From: Neobacillus sp. PS3-34
GTDB taxonomy: Bacteria > Bacillota > Bacilli > Bacillales > Cytobacillaceae
Length of the DNA: 64,000 nucleotides
Assembly: GCF_030915465.1 (NCBI RefSeq)
Contig: NZ_CP133267.1
Coordinates: 2,634,501-2,698,500 of the forward strand
Direction of reading: 5' to 3'
The notes beneath the pieces were generated by a model. It saw only the letters and a program-made list of their open reading frames with translations, had not been told where the DNA came from and searched no databases. Position numbers and translations under genes: made by a program. Positions 26,248 to 35,274 of this stretch are shown here, one piece after another. The stretch's first letter is position 1; each line of letters begins with the position of its first letter.

Positions 26248-27042
26248 ATGAATAAGTCCTTATCGGCCACTCTACATCGCGCACAGCCAATGTTATCGAA
26301 AGTTCCGGAAGTTACGGTCTTTTTCTGGATCACCAAGTTGCTAACCACTGGAATGGGCGAGGTGTTTTCTGATTACCTTGTCAACCACATGAATCCGATC
26401 ATTGCAGTCGCTCTTGGATTAGTTGGTTTAGTAGCTTCTTTGGTACTGCAGTTCTTAGTCCGAAGATATGTGACATGGATTTACTGGCTCGTTGTCGTAA
26501 TGGTCAGTATCTTTGGAACGATGGCTGCTGATTTTGTGCATGTGGTGCTGGGAATCCCTCACATTGTAACAACCGTATTTTTTGCAGCGGCGCTGGCGGT
26601 TATCTTTGTCATCTGGCGCGCGTTCGAGAAGACGTTGTCTGTCCACAGTATTTATACTACTCGTCGCGAGGTTTTTTACTGGTCCACCGTGCTGGGAACG
26701 TTCGCACTCGGTACTGCTGCTGGTGACATGACCGCGTCTACGATGCACTTAGGTTATTTTTCCTCGGGGATCCTGTTTGCCGTCTTACTTGCCATTCCTG
26801 CTCTAGGATACTGGCTGTTTGGTCTAAATGAGATATTTGCCTTCTGGTTCGCCTACATCATGACGCGTCCGGTAGGTGCCTCGTTTTCGGACTGGGTCTC
26901 AGCGTCTCCCAAGCACGGTGGCGTTGGGCTGGGCGAAGGTCCTGTCAGTCTTGTCATGACGATTATTATTGTTGTCCTTGTCGGTTACCTGACGATTAGC
27001 AAAAAAGATCAGGGGGTCAAGGAAGAGTCTGCCGCAGCGTAA
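26248..27042 (+). CDS. COG4705/DUF347 family membrane protein
   Basis: About 264 residues with eight or so membrane spans arranged as internal repeats. KVPEVTVFFWITKLLTTGMG near the N-terminus and ALGTAAGDMTASTMHLGYFS later share the (V/L)(T/G)xxx(A/G)D pattern of DUF347 repeats. The C-terminal tail is short and polar (SKKDQGVKEESAAA). The ATG at 26248 follows TTGGAGGAAAAACGAACAT. Members are described only as predicted membrane-anchored proteins; transport has been suggested for some but I cannot support it here. Single-gene unit ending in a hairpin B copy. Confidence 0.8.
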   Translation: MNKSLSATLHRAQPMLSKVPEVTVFFWITKLLTTGMGEVFSDYLVNHMNPIIAVALGLVGLVASLVLQFLVRRYVTWIYWLVVVMVSIFGTMAADFVHVVLGIPHIVTTVFFAAALAVIFVIWRAFEKTLSVHSIYTTRREVFYWSTVLGTFALGTAAGDMTASTMHLGYFSSGILFAVLLAIPALGYWLFGLNEIFAFWFAYIMTRPVGASFSDWVSASPKHGGVGLGEGPVSLVMTIIIVVLVGYLTISKKDQGVKEESAAA

Positions 27043-27130
27043 GGGGGGTCAGACCCCCGCTCGTTTAAAGAGGTAATAAGTAAAAGTGACAGGCACCTTC
27101 CAGGAATCTGGAAGGTGCCTGTCACTTTTT
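27041..27130 (+). terminator. GGGGGTC palindrome plus hairpin B copy
   Basis: GGGGGGTCAGACCCCC at 27043-27058, then AAGTGACAGGCACCTTCCA...TGGAAGGTGCCTGTCACTT with TTTT after it (27084-27130). Same order as at 25916-25999, so the two elements travel together. Confidence 0.85.
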
Positions 27131-27176
27131 TATAATCCAGGTCTCCATCTTCTAAAAGGTGGGGATTATTTGACGC

Positions 27177-29284
27177 TTACGTATCATTGTTCTCAATGAG
27201 GGGAGATTTTTTGCCAGAATACAGTACCCACAGCTCGTGGAGTGCTCGGGTGCAGCCAACGTATAACAGCTTTGCATCCTGCTTGGTTGTTCCGTAATGC
27301 TTTTCATCTACATCGATAAGAAGTACAGAGTCAAATTCAAGTCCTTTCGCCAGGTAGACAGGAACGACTGAAATGCCGCCTTCGTATTTGCGCTGCTTTG
27401 CATGAATAAAGGTTGTGGATAGTCCTGCTTCTAACAGAGCACTATGCAGAAGTGCACATTCGTCTTCAGTGCGGCCGATAATCGCAATGGTATCCATTTT
27501 ATTTCGATGCAGCTGTTTGAGTGTTTTGATGATGGTAGGGATGCGGTTTGTATCTTCGACTTGTACCATTTTTACTTTTTCTCCACTTCGAAAAACTGGA
27601 TTAGCTAAGCTAACAGGGATATTTGCTTTCGCAATAATCTCATTTGCAAAGTGGATGATTTCCAGTGTAGAACGATAGCTTCTGTTTAACTCGTAATAGG
27701 TTACTTTATCTAGATTGAAAATCTCCAAAAATTCATCCCAGCTTTGAATCCCCTGATACTCGTGAATGGCTTGCGATAAGTCACCCAAGATGGTAAAAGA
27801 ATTTCCTTGTGTCATCTGCTTTAATAATGCGATTTGAAACGGTGAAAAATCCTGTGCTTCGTCTACGATTACGTGATGATATTTGTGCTGTGATTCGCTG
27901 CCGTACAGACGGTTGTGAATATAGACAAGTGGAGCTAAATCCTCTAGATCCATCTCTTTCTTTTTACAATTCGCTGCTGTAGCCTTCATAATGTCTGCCG
28001 GGATGCTGTCTATAAATGATGATTGCTTTGTTGGCGTGAATAGTGATTTATAGAAGGAAAGAGCAGTATGCTTTGGCCATTGCTTCATATAGGAAGTTAG
28101 ATATTGTGTTGCTTTTTTCTTATTGTCTTTTTTTATGTTAGTTTCTTCTATATTATTCAGCTTGCCATCAATCCATTTTTTTAACCGTGCCACGATGCGT
28201 TCCCTTCGTTTAGCTAGTGGATAATGCTTATATTCGAAGGTAAACCAATGATGAAGCGTTTCTTTTTCTAACAGGATCTTGTCCCATGGTTCAAAATCTT
28301 TATTAGGAACAGCCGATGCTTCATAGCTTTCGATGCATGTATCAATGTAATCCATAAAATGGGTTGAGCCCTTCCCTTTACCCGGACTATTCTCAGTCAT
28401 TTCAGGGCGATTGAAATCAGTAGTGAACCATTTTTCTAGTGTCTCTGATGGATCCTTAGCGGTTACCTCATGGTTGAGTTTAGTTAGGGCCAATCTGTAA
28501 AGGTTGTTTGCTGAATGCCTCCTACTCCCAGCTCAGGAAGTACGTTTGAAATATAATCAAGGAACATATTGTTTGGTGCAAAGATAATCATTTTTTCAGC
28601 TTGGATCGTTTCACGGTATTGATAAATTAAATATGCAAGACGATGCAGGGCAACGGTTGTTTTTCCGCTTCCGGCAACTCCCTGAATGACTAATGCAGTA
28701 TTTTGGGATGAACGAATAATATCATTTTGTTCGGATTGAATGGTTGAAACGATATCCTTTAATCGATTATCTTTGTTTTCGCTTAATCGATATAATAGAA
28801 AATCATCAGTGACAGATACATTTTGGCCGCCTTTTACATATGTATCTACAACGCGCTGGAGAATTTTCTTGCGGATTACGATATTTCGCTTGAGATATAT
28901 TAAACCTTCAATGATACCTTCATCAGATTCGTAAAAAGCGGGGTCGTCTCCTCCTGTGAATGAGTAAAACATGCTGGCAAAAGGAGCACGCCAATCAATC
29001 ACCATCGGGTGCTGAGTCGCTTGGTCAGATACGCCTATTTTTCCAATATAAATCGGCATGGATTCCTTGCCTTTTTCTTGAAAGTCCATTCTTCCAAAGT
29101 ACGGCTCATTTATCGCTGCACGAAGGTTTCTTCGATTGGTTTCTCTTATGTCTTCTAGTATCTGCTCTGTGAAATCACTCCCTGTATACACAGGCGTTCC
29201 TTCAAGTTTTGTTAATTGCCGGTCAACTTCGTCCATAATTGTGTTTAGCTGCTGAAGCTCTTCTTCATATGCTTGTGTTTCCAA
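27177..29284 (-). CDS. helD: HelD-type superfamily 1 DNA helicase, frameshifted
   Basis: About 702 residues after repair. Residues about 1-190 are the coiled-coil and helical arm region (EEELQQLNTIMDEVDRQL). Walker A is VIQGVAGSGKTTVALHRLAY; Walker B is HVIVDEAQDFSPFQ; later motifs include YYELNRSYRSTLEIIHFANE, EGGISVVPVYLAKGLEFDSV and KLLYVGCTRALHELWVLYSG. HelD in Bacillus binds RNA polymerase and recycles stalled complexes. The break is at 28487-28491: the coding strand has TTGGCCC where TTGGGCCC is expected, and one G restores FTDWALTKLNHEVT. The TTG start at 29284 follows GGGAGGTTAAGAATAA. Confidence 0.85.
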
Positions 29285-29458
29285 TTATTCTTAACCTCCC
29301 TACATAAGTAGTTAACCGAATTTTTAGATGGAATGCCATATTATCAAAAAGATGAGGACAAGGATAAAAGCAAGGTACACAGCGTTATCTTTCTTTGTTC
29401 AGGTATTATTATTATAGTCCTAATGGTCATTTATATGGGTAACTTATTCCACCACAAT

Positions 29459-30592
29459 CTATTGAATTTTCTTTCCTGTACCGCTTAGCAGTTTTAGCTG
29501 GTCATTTTCATAGCCAATGGTATATTCGACTTTATATTTGGAATAAACGTAATTGCCATTTTTTAGTTCTTCGGCTGTTAGTATAGCTGTTACGGTACAG
29601 ATGTCACCATCTTGAAGCGTTTGTATTTCATCCAGGCTGTTAGAACGAGTGTTCAAATAACCGTTTCGGAATTTTGTGAAGTCCAGGTTCTTTTGCCATG
29701 AGCTTCCTAATAGTGAGTAGGCTGTAACAAAATCACTTGAATTTAGGCTTTCATAAAAATACTTTACTAAGTACTCCGCTGTATCCACTGGTGATTCTTC
29801 TGCATCTGCTTCTGTATCTGTACCATCCTCCGAGTCGCCAATTGAGAGATTGGGAAGCTCAGACATGGGGGAGGAGGACCATCCTTCCACTAATGGAAGC
29901 GTATTGACTATAGGTATACTGAATCCAATAGTACCCTGGTCGGTTCCGGCTGAGTTAATCCCAATCACTTCACCAGTCTTGCTGTTAATTAACGGGCCGC
30001 CTGAATTTCCGGGCGCAATCGGGGCTGAAATTTGATAGGCATCAGAATAATGGAAAGGAGCGATATCAAAGTCTCTATTTAATCCGCTAATAATTCCTGT
30101 TGTTACCGTATTTTGCAAGCCCAGTGGACTTCCAAGCGCTAGTACTTCATCTCCGACATCGGCTTTCTTTTTCATCATTTTTAAAGGCGTATCCTTAGCC
30201 ATTCCGGGAACGCGAACCACTGCCACATCGACGTCCTTGCTAATGCCAATTACAGTGCCTTCAAATTCTCGTGCGTCAGCCGTTTTGATTTTAACTTTTT
30301 TTGCGCCGTTCACTACATGGGCATTCGTGATTACGTCTCCATTTTTATTATAAAGAAAGCCTGACCCGAGAGTTCCATTATCCAATTCAATCATGACCAC
30401 TTCCTTCTGGGTCTCATGGATAATGTCTTTTAATGCTTTCTTTGTTACTTTCCCTGCGGCTTTTGATGTGCCTGCCGTCAATATAGAAGTATTTTTTAAT
30501 TGTGCAGGGATATCTTTATGCCAGTGAAAGATAAATCCTCCTGAGGTTCCTAAAATAAGAAGTGAACTGGCAATACTAATGATCCATTTCAT
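29459..30592 (-). CDS. HtrA/DegP-like membrane serine protease without a PDZ domain
   Basis: About 377 residues. An N-terminal membrane anchor (WIISIASSLLILGTSGGFIF) precedes a trypsin-like S1C domain. The triad is His (VITNAHVVNG), Asp (KDVDVAVVRVPG) and Ser (APGNSGGPLINS). Instead of the PDZ domain usual in HtrA, residues about 270-377 form a different module (AEYLVKYFYESLNSSDFVTA, then YKVEYTIGYENDQLKLLSG) that looks like an NTF2- or DUF4878-type fold. ATG 30592 gives better spacing to AAGGAG than ATG 30601. It starts 18 bases after the zinc-ribbon gene, so the two form an operon and may act together at the membrane. Confidence 0.82.
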   Translation of the reverse strand: MKWIISIASSLLILGTSGGFIFHWHKDIPAQLKNTSILTAGTSKAAGKVTKKALKDIIHETQKEVVMIELDNGTLGSGFLYNKNGDVITNAHVVNGAKKVKIKTADAREFEGTVIGISKDVDVAVVRVPGMAKDTPLKMMKKKADVGDEVLALGSPLGLQNTVTTGIISGLNRDFDIAPFHYSDAYQISAPIAPGNSGGPLINSKTGEVIGINSAGTDQGTIGFSIPIVNTLPLVEGWSSSPMSELPNLSIGDSEDGTDTEADAEESPVDTAEYLVKYFYESLNSSDFVTAYSLLGSSWQKNLDFTKFRNGYLNTRSNSLDEIQTLQDGDICTVTAILTAEELKNGNYVYSKYKVEYTIGYENDQLKLLSGTGKKIQ

Positions 30593-30609
30593 GTTCGTCA
30601 TTTCTCCTT

Positions 30610-31887
30610 TTAGTTTAATTGCCAGGTTACTTGTGTAACTTGGACGGAGGCATCCTTATAGACTCCATAATAGGTATCATCAAAACTGCCTGTTTCTCCC
30701 ACTTCTAGATAATATGGGCTTACATATGTTGAATCGGAACCGATGAAATTGCCATCAAGATCATAGACATCATAATAAATAGTAATGGCTGATATTGGTT
30801 TGGTAGCAGTGTTTTTTACTTCGCCTGTTACATGGATATCACCATATTCATCAAGGGAGGTATAGATATTCTCGACATTAACGGCGGCTGTCCGATTGGT
30901 TAAATCCTCCTGGGCAGCAACTTCCATTGCTTGTTCAAGCCTCTGTTCTTCCGCTTTTTCAAATGCAGTTTGTTCCTTTTGGATTCGGTCTTTAAATGAT
31001 AGTAGCTTCGTATCCTTGCTTGAATATTCAAGTCCTTTATCAATAGTTGAAATTGCATCAGTAAATTGTTTTTTTGTTAACTGTGCTTCTGCACCCTTTG
31101 TAGATACATCTACAATTTTTGCTAGTATTAATTTTTGGACCTCGTCTTTTTCAGCCGACTGGATTGAGGACAATGCTGTCAATTTCTCTGCCAGTTTTTC
31201 GACGGTACTCAGATCGTTTATCTCCATCTTAATTTTCGCAACGGCAAGCGTTGTCGATTTTTCATCTATTAATTTGTGAAAAGGTGTGAAAAGAGGACCT
31301 TCTAATTTCTTTAGTGAATCTTTAAAGCTTGTAATTTGTTTATCTGCAGTATCAAATTGCTGTGTTTTCAATGAATCTGAAATAGAATCCAGGGATTTAT
31401 TCAACTTTATCGCATTCTCAATCCGGGTTTTATCCTCATTCAAAATTTCGTAATCCGGTCTAAGATTTTGTGCTTCTTTTAAAGGTAATAAAGCTTCTTT
31501 GTATTTCCCCTTTAAGGCCACTTCTTCTGCTTTTTCTTTTAATCCTACAACCTCTTGGTTTATATGTTTCTGATGGGAGTAATAGCCCCAACTCGCACCG
31601 CCTGCAATAATAAGCGAGATGATTGGAATCGCTATTGGCCATAATAAAGAGGACTGGCCCTCGATCCTTTTGCTGGCACGATGTTGTTGAGCAGTGGTCG
31701 TTTCGCTGGGAATGCTATGGTTAATACTATCATTGATTGTTTCGTTGTCGTTGTGCTCGATTTTATCTACTGTTAAATCCTCATTGGCAGGCATTGCAAT
31801 CTGTCCTACTGCCAGTTCGGTTCCACACTTCGCGCAGAATTGGGCATCAGCTTCGGCCGCCTTCGTTCCGCATTTATGGCAATACAC
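30610..31887 (-). CDS. Zinc-ribbon membrane protein with helical repeats and a C-terminal beta domain
   Basis: About 425 residues. The GTG start at 31887 follows AAAGGAG and opens MYCHKCGTKAAEADAQFCAK with CGTEL, a double-CxxC zinc ribbon. After a polar linker comes one membrane span (LLWPIAIPIISLIIAGGASW). A long charged helical region with TPR-like character follows (ALKGKYKEALLPLKEAQNLR; SDSLKTQQFDTADKQITSFK). The end is an FxLYD-like beta domain (VENIYTSLDEYGDIHVTGEV, ISAITIYYDVYDLDGNFIGS). FxLYD domains are extracytoplasmic in Gram-positive proteins. The reading frame is open upstream to 32187 but that part overlaps a hairpin repeat and is not coding. First gene of the operon with the HtrA-like protease. 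Confidence 0.72.
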   Translation of the reverse strand: MYCHKCGTKAAEADAQFCAKCGTELAVGQIAMPANEDLTVDKIEHNDNETINDSINHSIPSETTTAQQHRASKRIEGQSSLLWPIAIPIISLIIAGGASWGYYSHQKHINQEVVGLKEKAEEVALKGKYKEALLPLKEAQNLRPDYEILNEDKTRIENAIKLNKSLDSISDSLKTQQFDTADKQITSFKDSLKKLEGPLFTPFHKLIDEKSTTLAVAKIKMEINDLSTVEKLAEKLTALSSIQSAEKDEVQKLILAKIVDVSTKGAEAQLTKKQFTDAISTIDKGLEYSSKDTKLLSFKDRIQKEQTAFEKAEEQRLEQAMEVAAQEDLTNRTAAVNVENIYTSLDEYGDIHVTGEVKNTATKPISAITIYYDVYDLDGNFIGSDSTYVSPYYLEVGETGSFDDTYYGVYKDASVQVTQVTWQLN

Positions 31888-32033
31888 ACCAATCACTCCT
31901 TTATATGTTAATTTACTAGATATATTATACTGGTAATATACGAATAGTGATGATTTTCGACAAAAAGAGACAACACGAGAATTTGGAATAAAGATAGTTA
32001 TAGTGCGGGGGGTGGGATGAGCAGTATCACGAT

Positions 32034-32084
32034 AAAAAGTGACAGGCACCTTCCAATTCCCTGGAAGGTGCCTGTCATTTTTTT
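32034..32084. terminator. Hairpin B copy
   Basis: AAAAGTGACAGGCACCTTCCA-type arm (32037-32055) and TGGAAGGTGCCTGTCA (32062-32077), followed by TTTTTTTT. It lies between two minus-strand genes; the T run is on the plus strand, so its direction does not match either neighbour well. Confidence 0.8.
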
Positions 32085-32128
32085 TAGCCTCTTGCATTAC
32101 TTTTATTGCGTTTTGAAAAGTAATGCCA

Positions 32129-32163
32129 AAAAGCCCAAGGATCTTTATGATCCTTGGGTTTCT
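32129..32163 (-). terminator. Terminator of the Nudix gene
   Basis: AAGCCCAAGGATC and GATCCTTGGGTT form a 12-bp stem around TTTAT. On the minus strand CTTTTTGG follows. Confidence 0.85.
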
Positions 32164-32179
32164 ATTAAAAATGGGGGTA

Positions 32180-32707
32180 TCATTCATTATTTTTGCATAA
32201 ATATTTTGCTATTGCCGCGAGACCCGCTCCATGCTGAAACTCCCCATTGGCAATTAAATTCATTAATTCCTCCATTTGCATTTCGTGAAGTACGATTTGT
32301 TCACTGCTCTCAAGGTTTTGTTCTCCCTTACTCAGTCCCTTAGCAGCAAACAGAAAGATTTCCTCACTTGTCGATCCTGGTGATGGATAGAAGCTTCCCA
32401 GATCGATCCACTCAGACGCACTATATCCTGTTTCTTCCTGAAGTTCCTGTTTTGCCATATCTAGTGGTGTCCTGTCTTCTTCCAGCATCCCGGCAGGAAG
32501 CTCCCACTGCCAGTTCTTGATTGCATGCCGATATTGCTTTAAACATATGACCCGGTTGCCCTCTGAGATTGGCAATACGCATACTCCCTTGGCAAAGCTA
32601 ATGTAGGAGAACTTTTTTTCTTCACCGTTTGGAACAGTCACGGAATCAATCGTAATCTCAAACCTATCAATCTTCTCCCTCTTGCTGGAGTTAATTTTCC
32701 AAGCCAA
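32180..32707 (-). CDS. nudF: Nudix hydrolase, ADP-ribose pyrophosphatase type
   Basis: A 175-residue hydrolase. The Nudix box reads GMLEEDRTPLDMAKQELQEE followed by TGY, matching GX5EX7REUXEEXGU except that the first R is Q. VICLKQYRHAIKNWQWELPA before it and SFYPSPGSTSEEIFLFAAKG after it are typical of the ADP-ribose subfamily. It hydrolyses ADP-ribose to AMP and ribose phosphate, clearing a reactive nucleotide. The start at 32707 follows GAGGGGGC. It is a single gene with its own terminator. Confidence 0.85.
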   Translation of the reverse strand: MAWKINSSKREKIDRFEITIDSVTVPNGEEKKFSYISFAKGVCVLPISEGNRVICLKQYRHAIKNWQWELPAGMLEEDRTPLDMAKQELQEETGYSASEWIDLGSFYPSPGSTSEEIFLFAAKGLSKGEQNLESSEQIVLHEMQMEELMNLIANGEFQHGAGLAAIAKYLCKNNE

Positions 32708-32753
32708 TTTTCATGCCCCCTCAGCTGCTTTTTCTATAGCTTACTATATAAAT

Positions 32754-32790
32754 GGGTGACAGGCACCATCCAGGGAAATGGATTAAAATC
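32754..32790. repeat. Half copy of hairpin B
   Basis: GGGTGACAGGCACCATCCAG and GGAAATGGATT keep the left arm and loop, but the right arm is lost. Confidence 0.7.
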
Positions 32791-32968
32791 TCATTTCGAG
32801 GAATTAGTCGATTAGTTTCGATAAATGTATAAAAAATATGTAAAAAAATATCTAATTTACTGATAAAATTGAAATATTATCAATTTCTAACTTGGGTAAC
32901 TAATAATTCTTAGTTTCCTGTCTATATAAATCTTCCATTCCGAAAATTCTGAACTGCAGATTTTGAAA

Positions 32969-33073
32969 ATGGATGACAGTGTTGAGAAAAGGGAGCCGTC
33001 AGCTGAAGAGTTCAAGCTTTCCGAATTGGATGAATTAATCGAAAAAGAAATTTTGGAAGGAGCAAAAGCATAA
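32969..33073 (+). pseudogene. Small fragment or peptide gene
   Basis: A 34-codon frame, MDDSVEKREPSAEEFKLSEL onward, ending EKEILEGAKA. It is highly charged and coding-like but has no ribosome binding site. Its stop overlaps the start of a second 40-codon frame (33073-33195, MSEHNLRPVSDSFDQDLGKS). Both look like remnants of a former gene; family unknown. Confidence 0.3.
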
Positions 33074-33275
33074 TGAGCGAACATAACCTGCGGCCTGTAT
33101 CCGATTCCTTTGACCAAGACTTGGGCAAATCCAACTATCATATAATGGTTTATGCTCACAACACCTTTTCCTATCCGATATTGATAGAGTCATAGAGAAG
33201 AAATGCCTAGATGTAGTTGCCAAGAATATTATTGCATTTTCCATTATTTTCTAATTTAAACAGAGGAGTTAGAAT

Positions 33276-34361
33276 ATGAACATACACTTTATTTGGGGTC
33301 TCATTTCAGGGAGTTTAATTACAATTTTAACCAAATTTCTACTTGAAGAACCACTAACATTTTTGATTAAGAAAATAGCATCTATATTACATATCAAAAT
33401 TCGTTCTTCTCGAATCAAACATAATATACATGATCAACATTACTTCCGCCTAGGTTCAAAAAAGACTAATTTTTATGTTGTTGAGGGTAACGGACTTATA
33501 TCTTATTTAAAAAATGGCGTGAATGTAGTGTTGGATTCAGAGCCGATCCTTTTACCAAGTGAGATTCAAGAAATATGTACAAATGAATATGAATCAGTAT
33601 CTAGAAAAGCTAAATGGAATGGCACATTATTTACATTGCAAGATTATAGAATTGATCGTACACATGATGAAAACAACATGGTTATTCAACTGGATTTTAA
33701 AAAATCAAATTATTATACATTTTCAACTTTAAATCTTAACCTGGATAAGAGCCGGGAAGAATTAAATAGCCAAACAATACGTCAAACCTATTTAAGTATG
33801 AACGACACTTCAGAAGTTGTTGAAGAAGTGGTGCCTTTTTTAGCGAATGGATTTGGAATAGCTGTACTTGTTTTTACAAAAGATAATAAGTTTATTCTCT
33901 CAAGAAGATCCATGCAGTGTAATGCAAGACCAGGTGAATATGATGTCACAATTGTTGAGTCGGTCAATGAAAAGGATATAATTGGATCAAATAAAATGGA
34001 TTTGTACAATACGGTGACAAGAGGTATTGAAGAAGAACTAGGTCTTAGCATTCAAAAGGAAAAAGTAACCTTTCTTGGTTTTGGGGTTGATATGGACTAT
34101 TATCAATGGAATATGGTTGGAATTGTTGATCTGAGTAAGGATTACATGTCCGATGAAATTCTCAATGCTCGTTCTATGGGTGCAGAAGGTAAATGGGAGA
34201 ATAAGGAGTTTATTGCTTTATCTATGAAGGACTTGCAGCGGAAGGTCATCGACCCTGGTGAAATGTGGGGGATGGGCTTGGTTACATTGTATTGGGGCCT
34301 TAAGTATAAAAATTATATTAATTCAAAAGAGGATGAGGATCTTCTATCCACCTTTTTTTAA
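33276..34361 (+). CDS. Membrane-anchored Nudix-like protein
   Basis: A 361-residue protein. Residues about 3-40 hold a membrane segment (FIWGLISGSLITILTKFLLE). A middle region of unknown fold follows (YFRLGSKKTNFYVVEGNGLI; WNGTLFTLQDYRIDRTHDEN). Residues about 190-340 look like a Nudix domain: FGIAVLVFTKDNKFILSRRS, then NTVTRGIEEELGLSI, where RGIEEELG corresponds to the REUXEEXG helix with G replacing the first E. That replacement may weaken or alter catalysis. The start follows GAGGAG. It stands alone between repeats and debris. The combination with a membrane anchor is unusual; role unknown. Confidence 0.65.
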   Translation: MNIHFIWGLISGSLITILTKFLLEEPLTFLIKKIASILHIKIRSSRIKHNIHDQHYFRLGSKKTNFYVVEGNGLISYLKNGVNVVLDSEPILLPSEIQEICTNEYESVSRKAKWNGTLFTLQDYRIDRTHDENNMVIQLDFKKSNYYTFSTLNLNLDKSREELNSQTIRQTYLSMNDTSEVVEEVVPFLANGFGIAVLVFTKDNKFILSRRSMQCNARPGEYDVTIVESVNEKDIIGSNKMDLYNTVTRGIEEELGLSIQKEKVTFLGFGVDMDYYQWNMVGIVDLSKDYMSDEILNARSMGAEGKWENKEFIALSMKDLQRKVIDPGEMWGMGLVTLYWGLKYKNYINSKEDEDLLSTFF

Positions 34362-34581
34362 ATATTAATATCCAGCAAATATTAGTTAAAAATGATTAGT
34401 TTTTATTTGGTGGAAAATAATAAAATATATTTGAAACTGAATATTTATTTTGTGCCTTCACTCGTTAATTTTGCGTTTAACCCTATGTAAGTAGTTATCA
34501 AAATTGGGATATACATCAAATACTGAAAATTAGCCTTCTTTTTAACTTTTTCGATAACGTTTTTAATCATTAATAAAAAAC

Positions 34582-34620
34582 ACCAAAGGGAGATATCTAT
34601 TAAGATTATCTCCCTTTGGT
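34582..34620. terminator. Strong bidirectional terminator
   Basis: ACCAAAGGGAGATA and TATCTCCCTTTGGT form a 14-bp stem around TCTATTAAGAT. An A run precedes it and T-rich DNA follows. The 220 bases before it hold nothing else recognisable. Confidence 0.85.
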
Positions 34621-34680
34621 ATTTATAAATGAAGCTTTACAAAAATGTTGATGGAATAGAAACCTTCTTTTAATTCACAA

Positions 34681-35100
34681 TTATCTTAGACCGTATGCCT
34701 TGGTAATCTCATGAGTAATGCTAGTTCCAGCATCATCCCAGGCACTGGCGCGGAGTGAGACAAAGCTTCCTGGCTTATTTGGATGCGAAATAGTGGCTGT
34801 CCAGCCATTACCTTCATGAACCAAGTTTGCCTTTTCCTAAGTGATGCCTTCGTCAAACGAAACGTCAAGGGAAGTACCTTTAATTTTGCCGTTTTCTGGG
34901 GCACCAACAATTTGAGCAGCAGACAAACCAATCTTGGTAAATTTGTCGGCCATGGAGTCACCGTTCATGTCGGTTTCCACTTTATAATCTAGACCCAGGA
35001 AGGCACATCCTGGTACCATCAGGCTAGTGTGCTGGACGCACAATGGGAAGTACGTCCAGTGTCTGACCCGGCTGGTAATTCACTTTTGGCTATTGCTCTG
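34681..35100 (-). pseudogene. C-terminal fragment of a secreted subtilisin-like protease
   Basis: On the minus strand, one frame reads AFLGLDYKVETDMNGDSMAD and IGLSAAQIVGAPENGKIKGT. After a stop or frameshift, NGWTATISHPNKPGSFVSLR and SITHEITKAYGLR follow in another frame. The ending of the form xFVSLRAxAxDxxG...RAYGLR is typical of the C-terminus of S8-family proteases. No catalytic domain is present. It is the tail of a lost gene, with at least one internal break. Confidence 0.6.
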
Positions 35101-35146
35101 TTAAACGATGCTGTTGATTATTGTAAGGGAATCCGCGAGACCTCCA

Positions 35147-35182
35147 AGAGTACTTCATCAAGTAGATGAAGTGCTCTTTTTG
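35147..35182. terminator. Hairpin terminator
   Basis: AGAGTACTTCATC and GATGAAGTGCTC form the stem, followed by TTTTTG on the plus strand. Confidence 0.75.
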
Positions 35183-35274
35183 TTGTACAGATAAGACAAA
35201 TTAGAAAAAAATGGTTTATACTTTTCAGTAATATGAAATTATGTTAATAGTGAAAAAAGGATGGGGATTTTTTA

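Noticed and set aside
31888..32187. 100-codon N-terminal extension of the zinc-ribbon gene
   Set aside because: It reads through a hairpin B copy, and a GTG at 31887 with AAAGGAG gives a natural start exactly at the zinc ribbon.
32017..32343. 108-codon plus-strand frame
   Set aside because: It is made of a hairpin B copy, a terminator and antisense of the Nudix gene.
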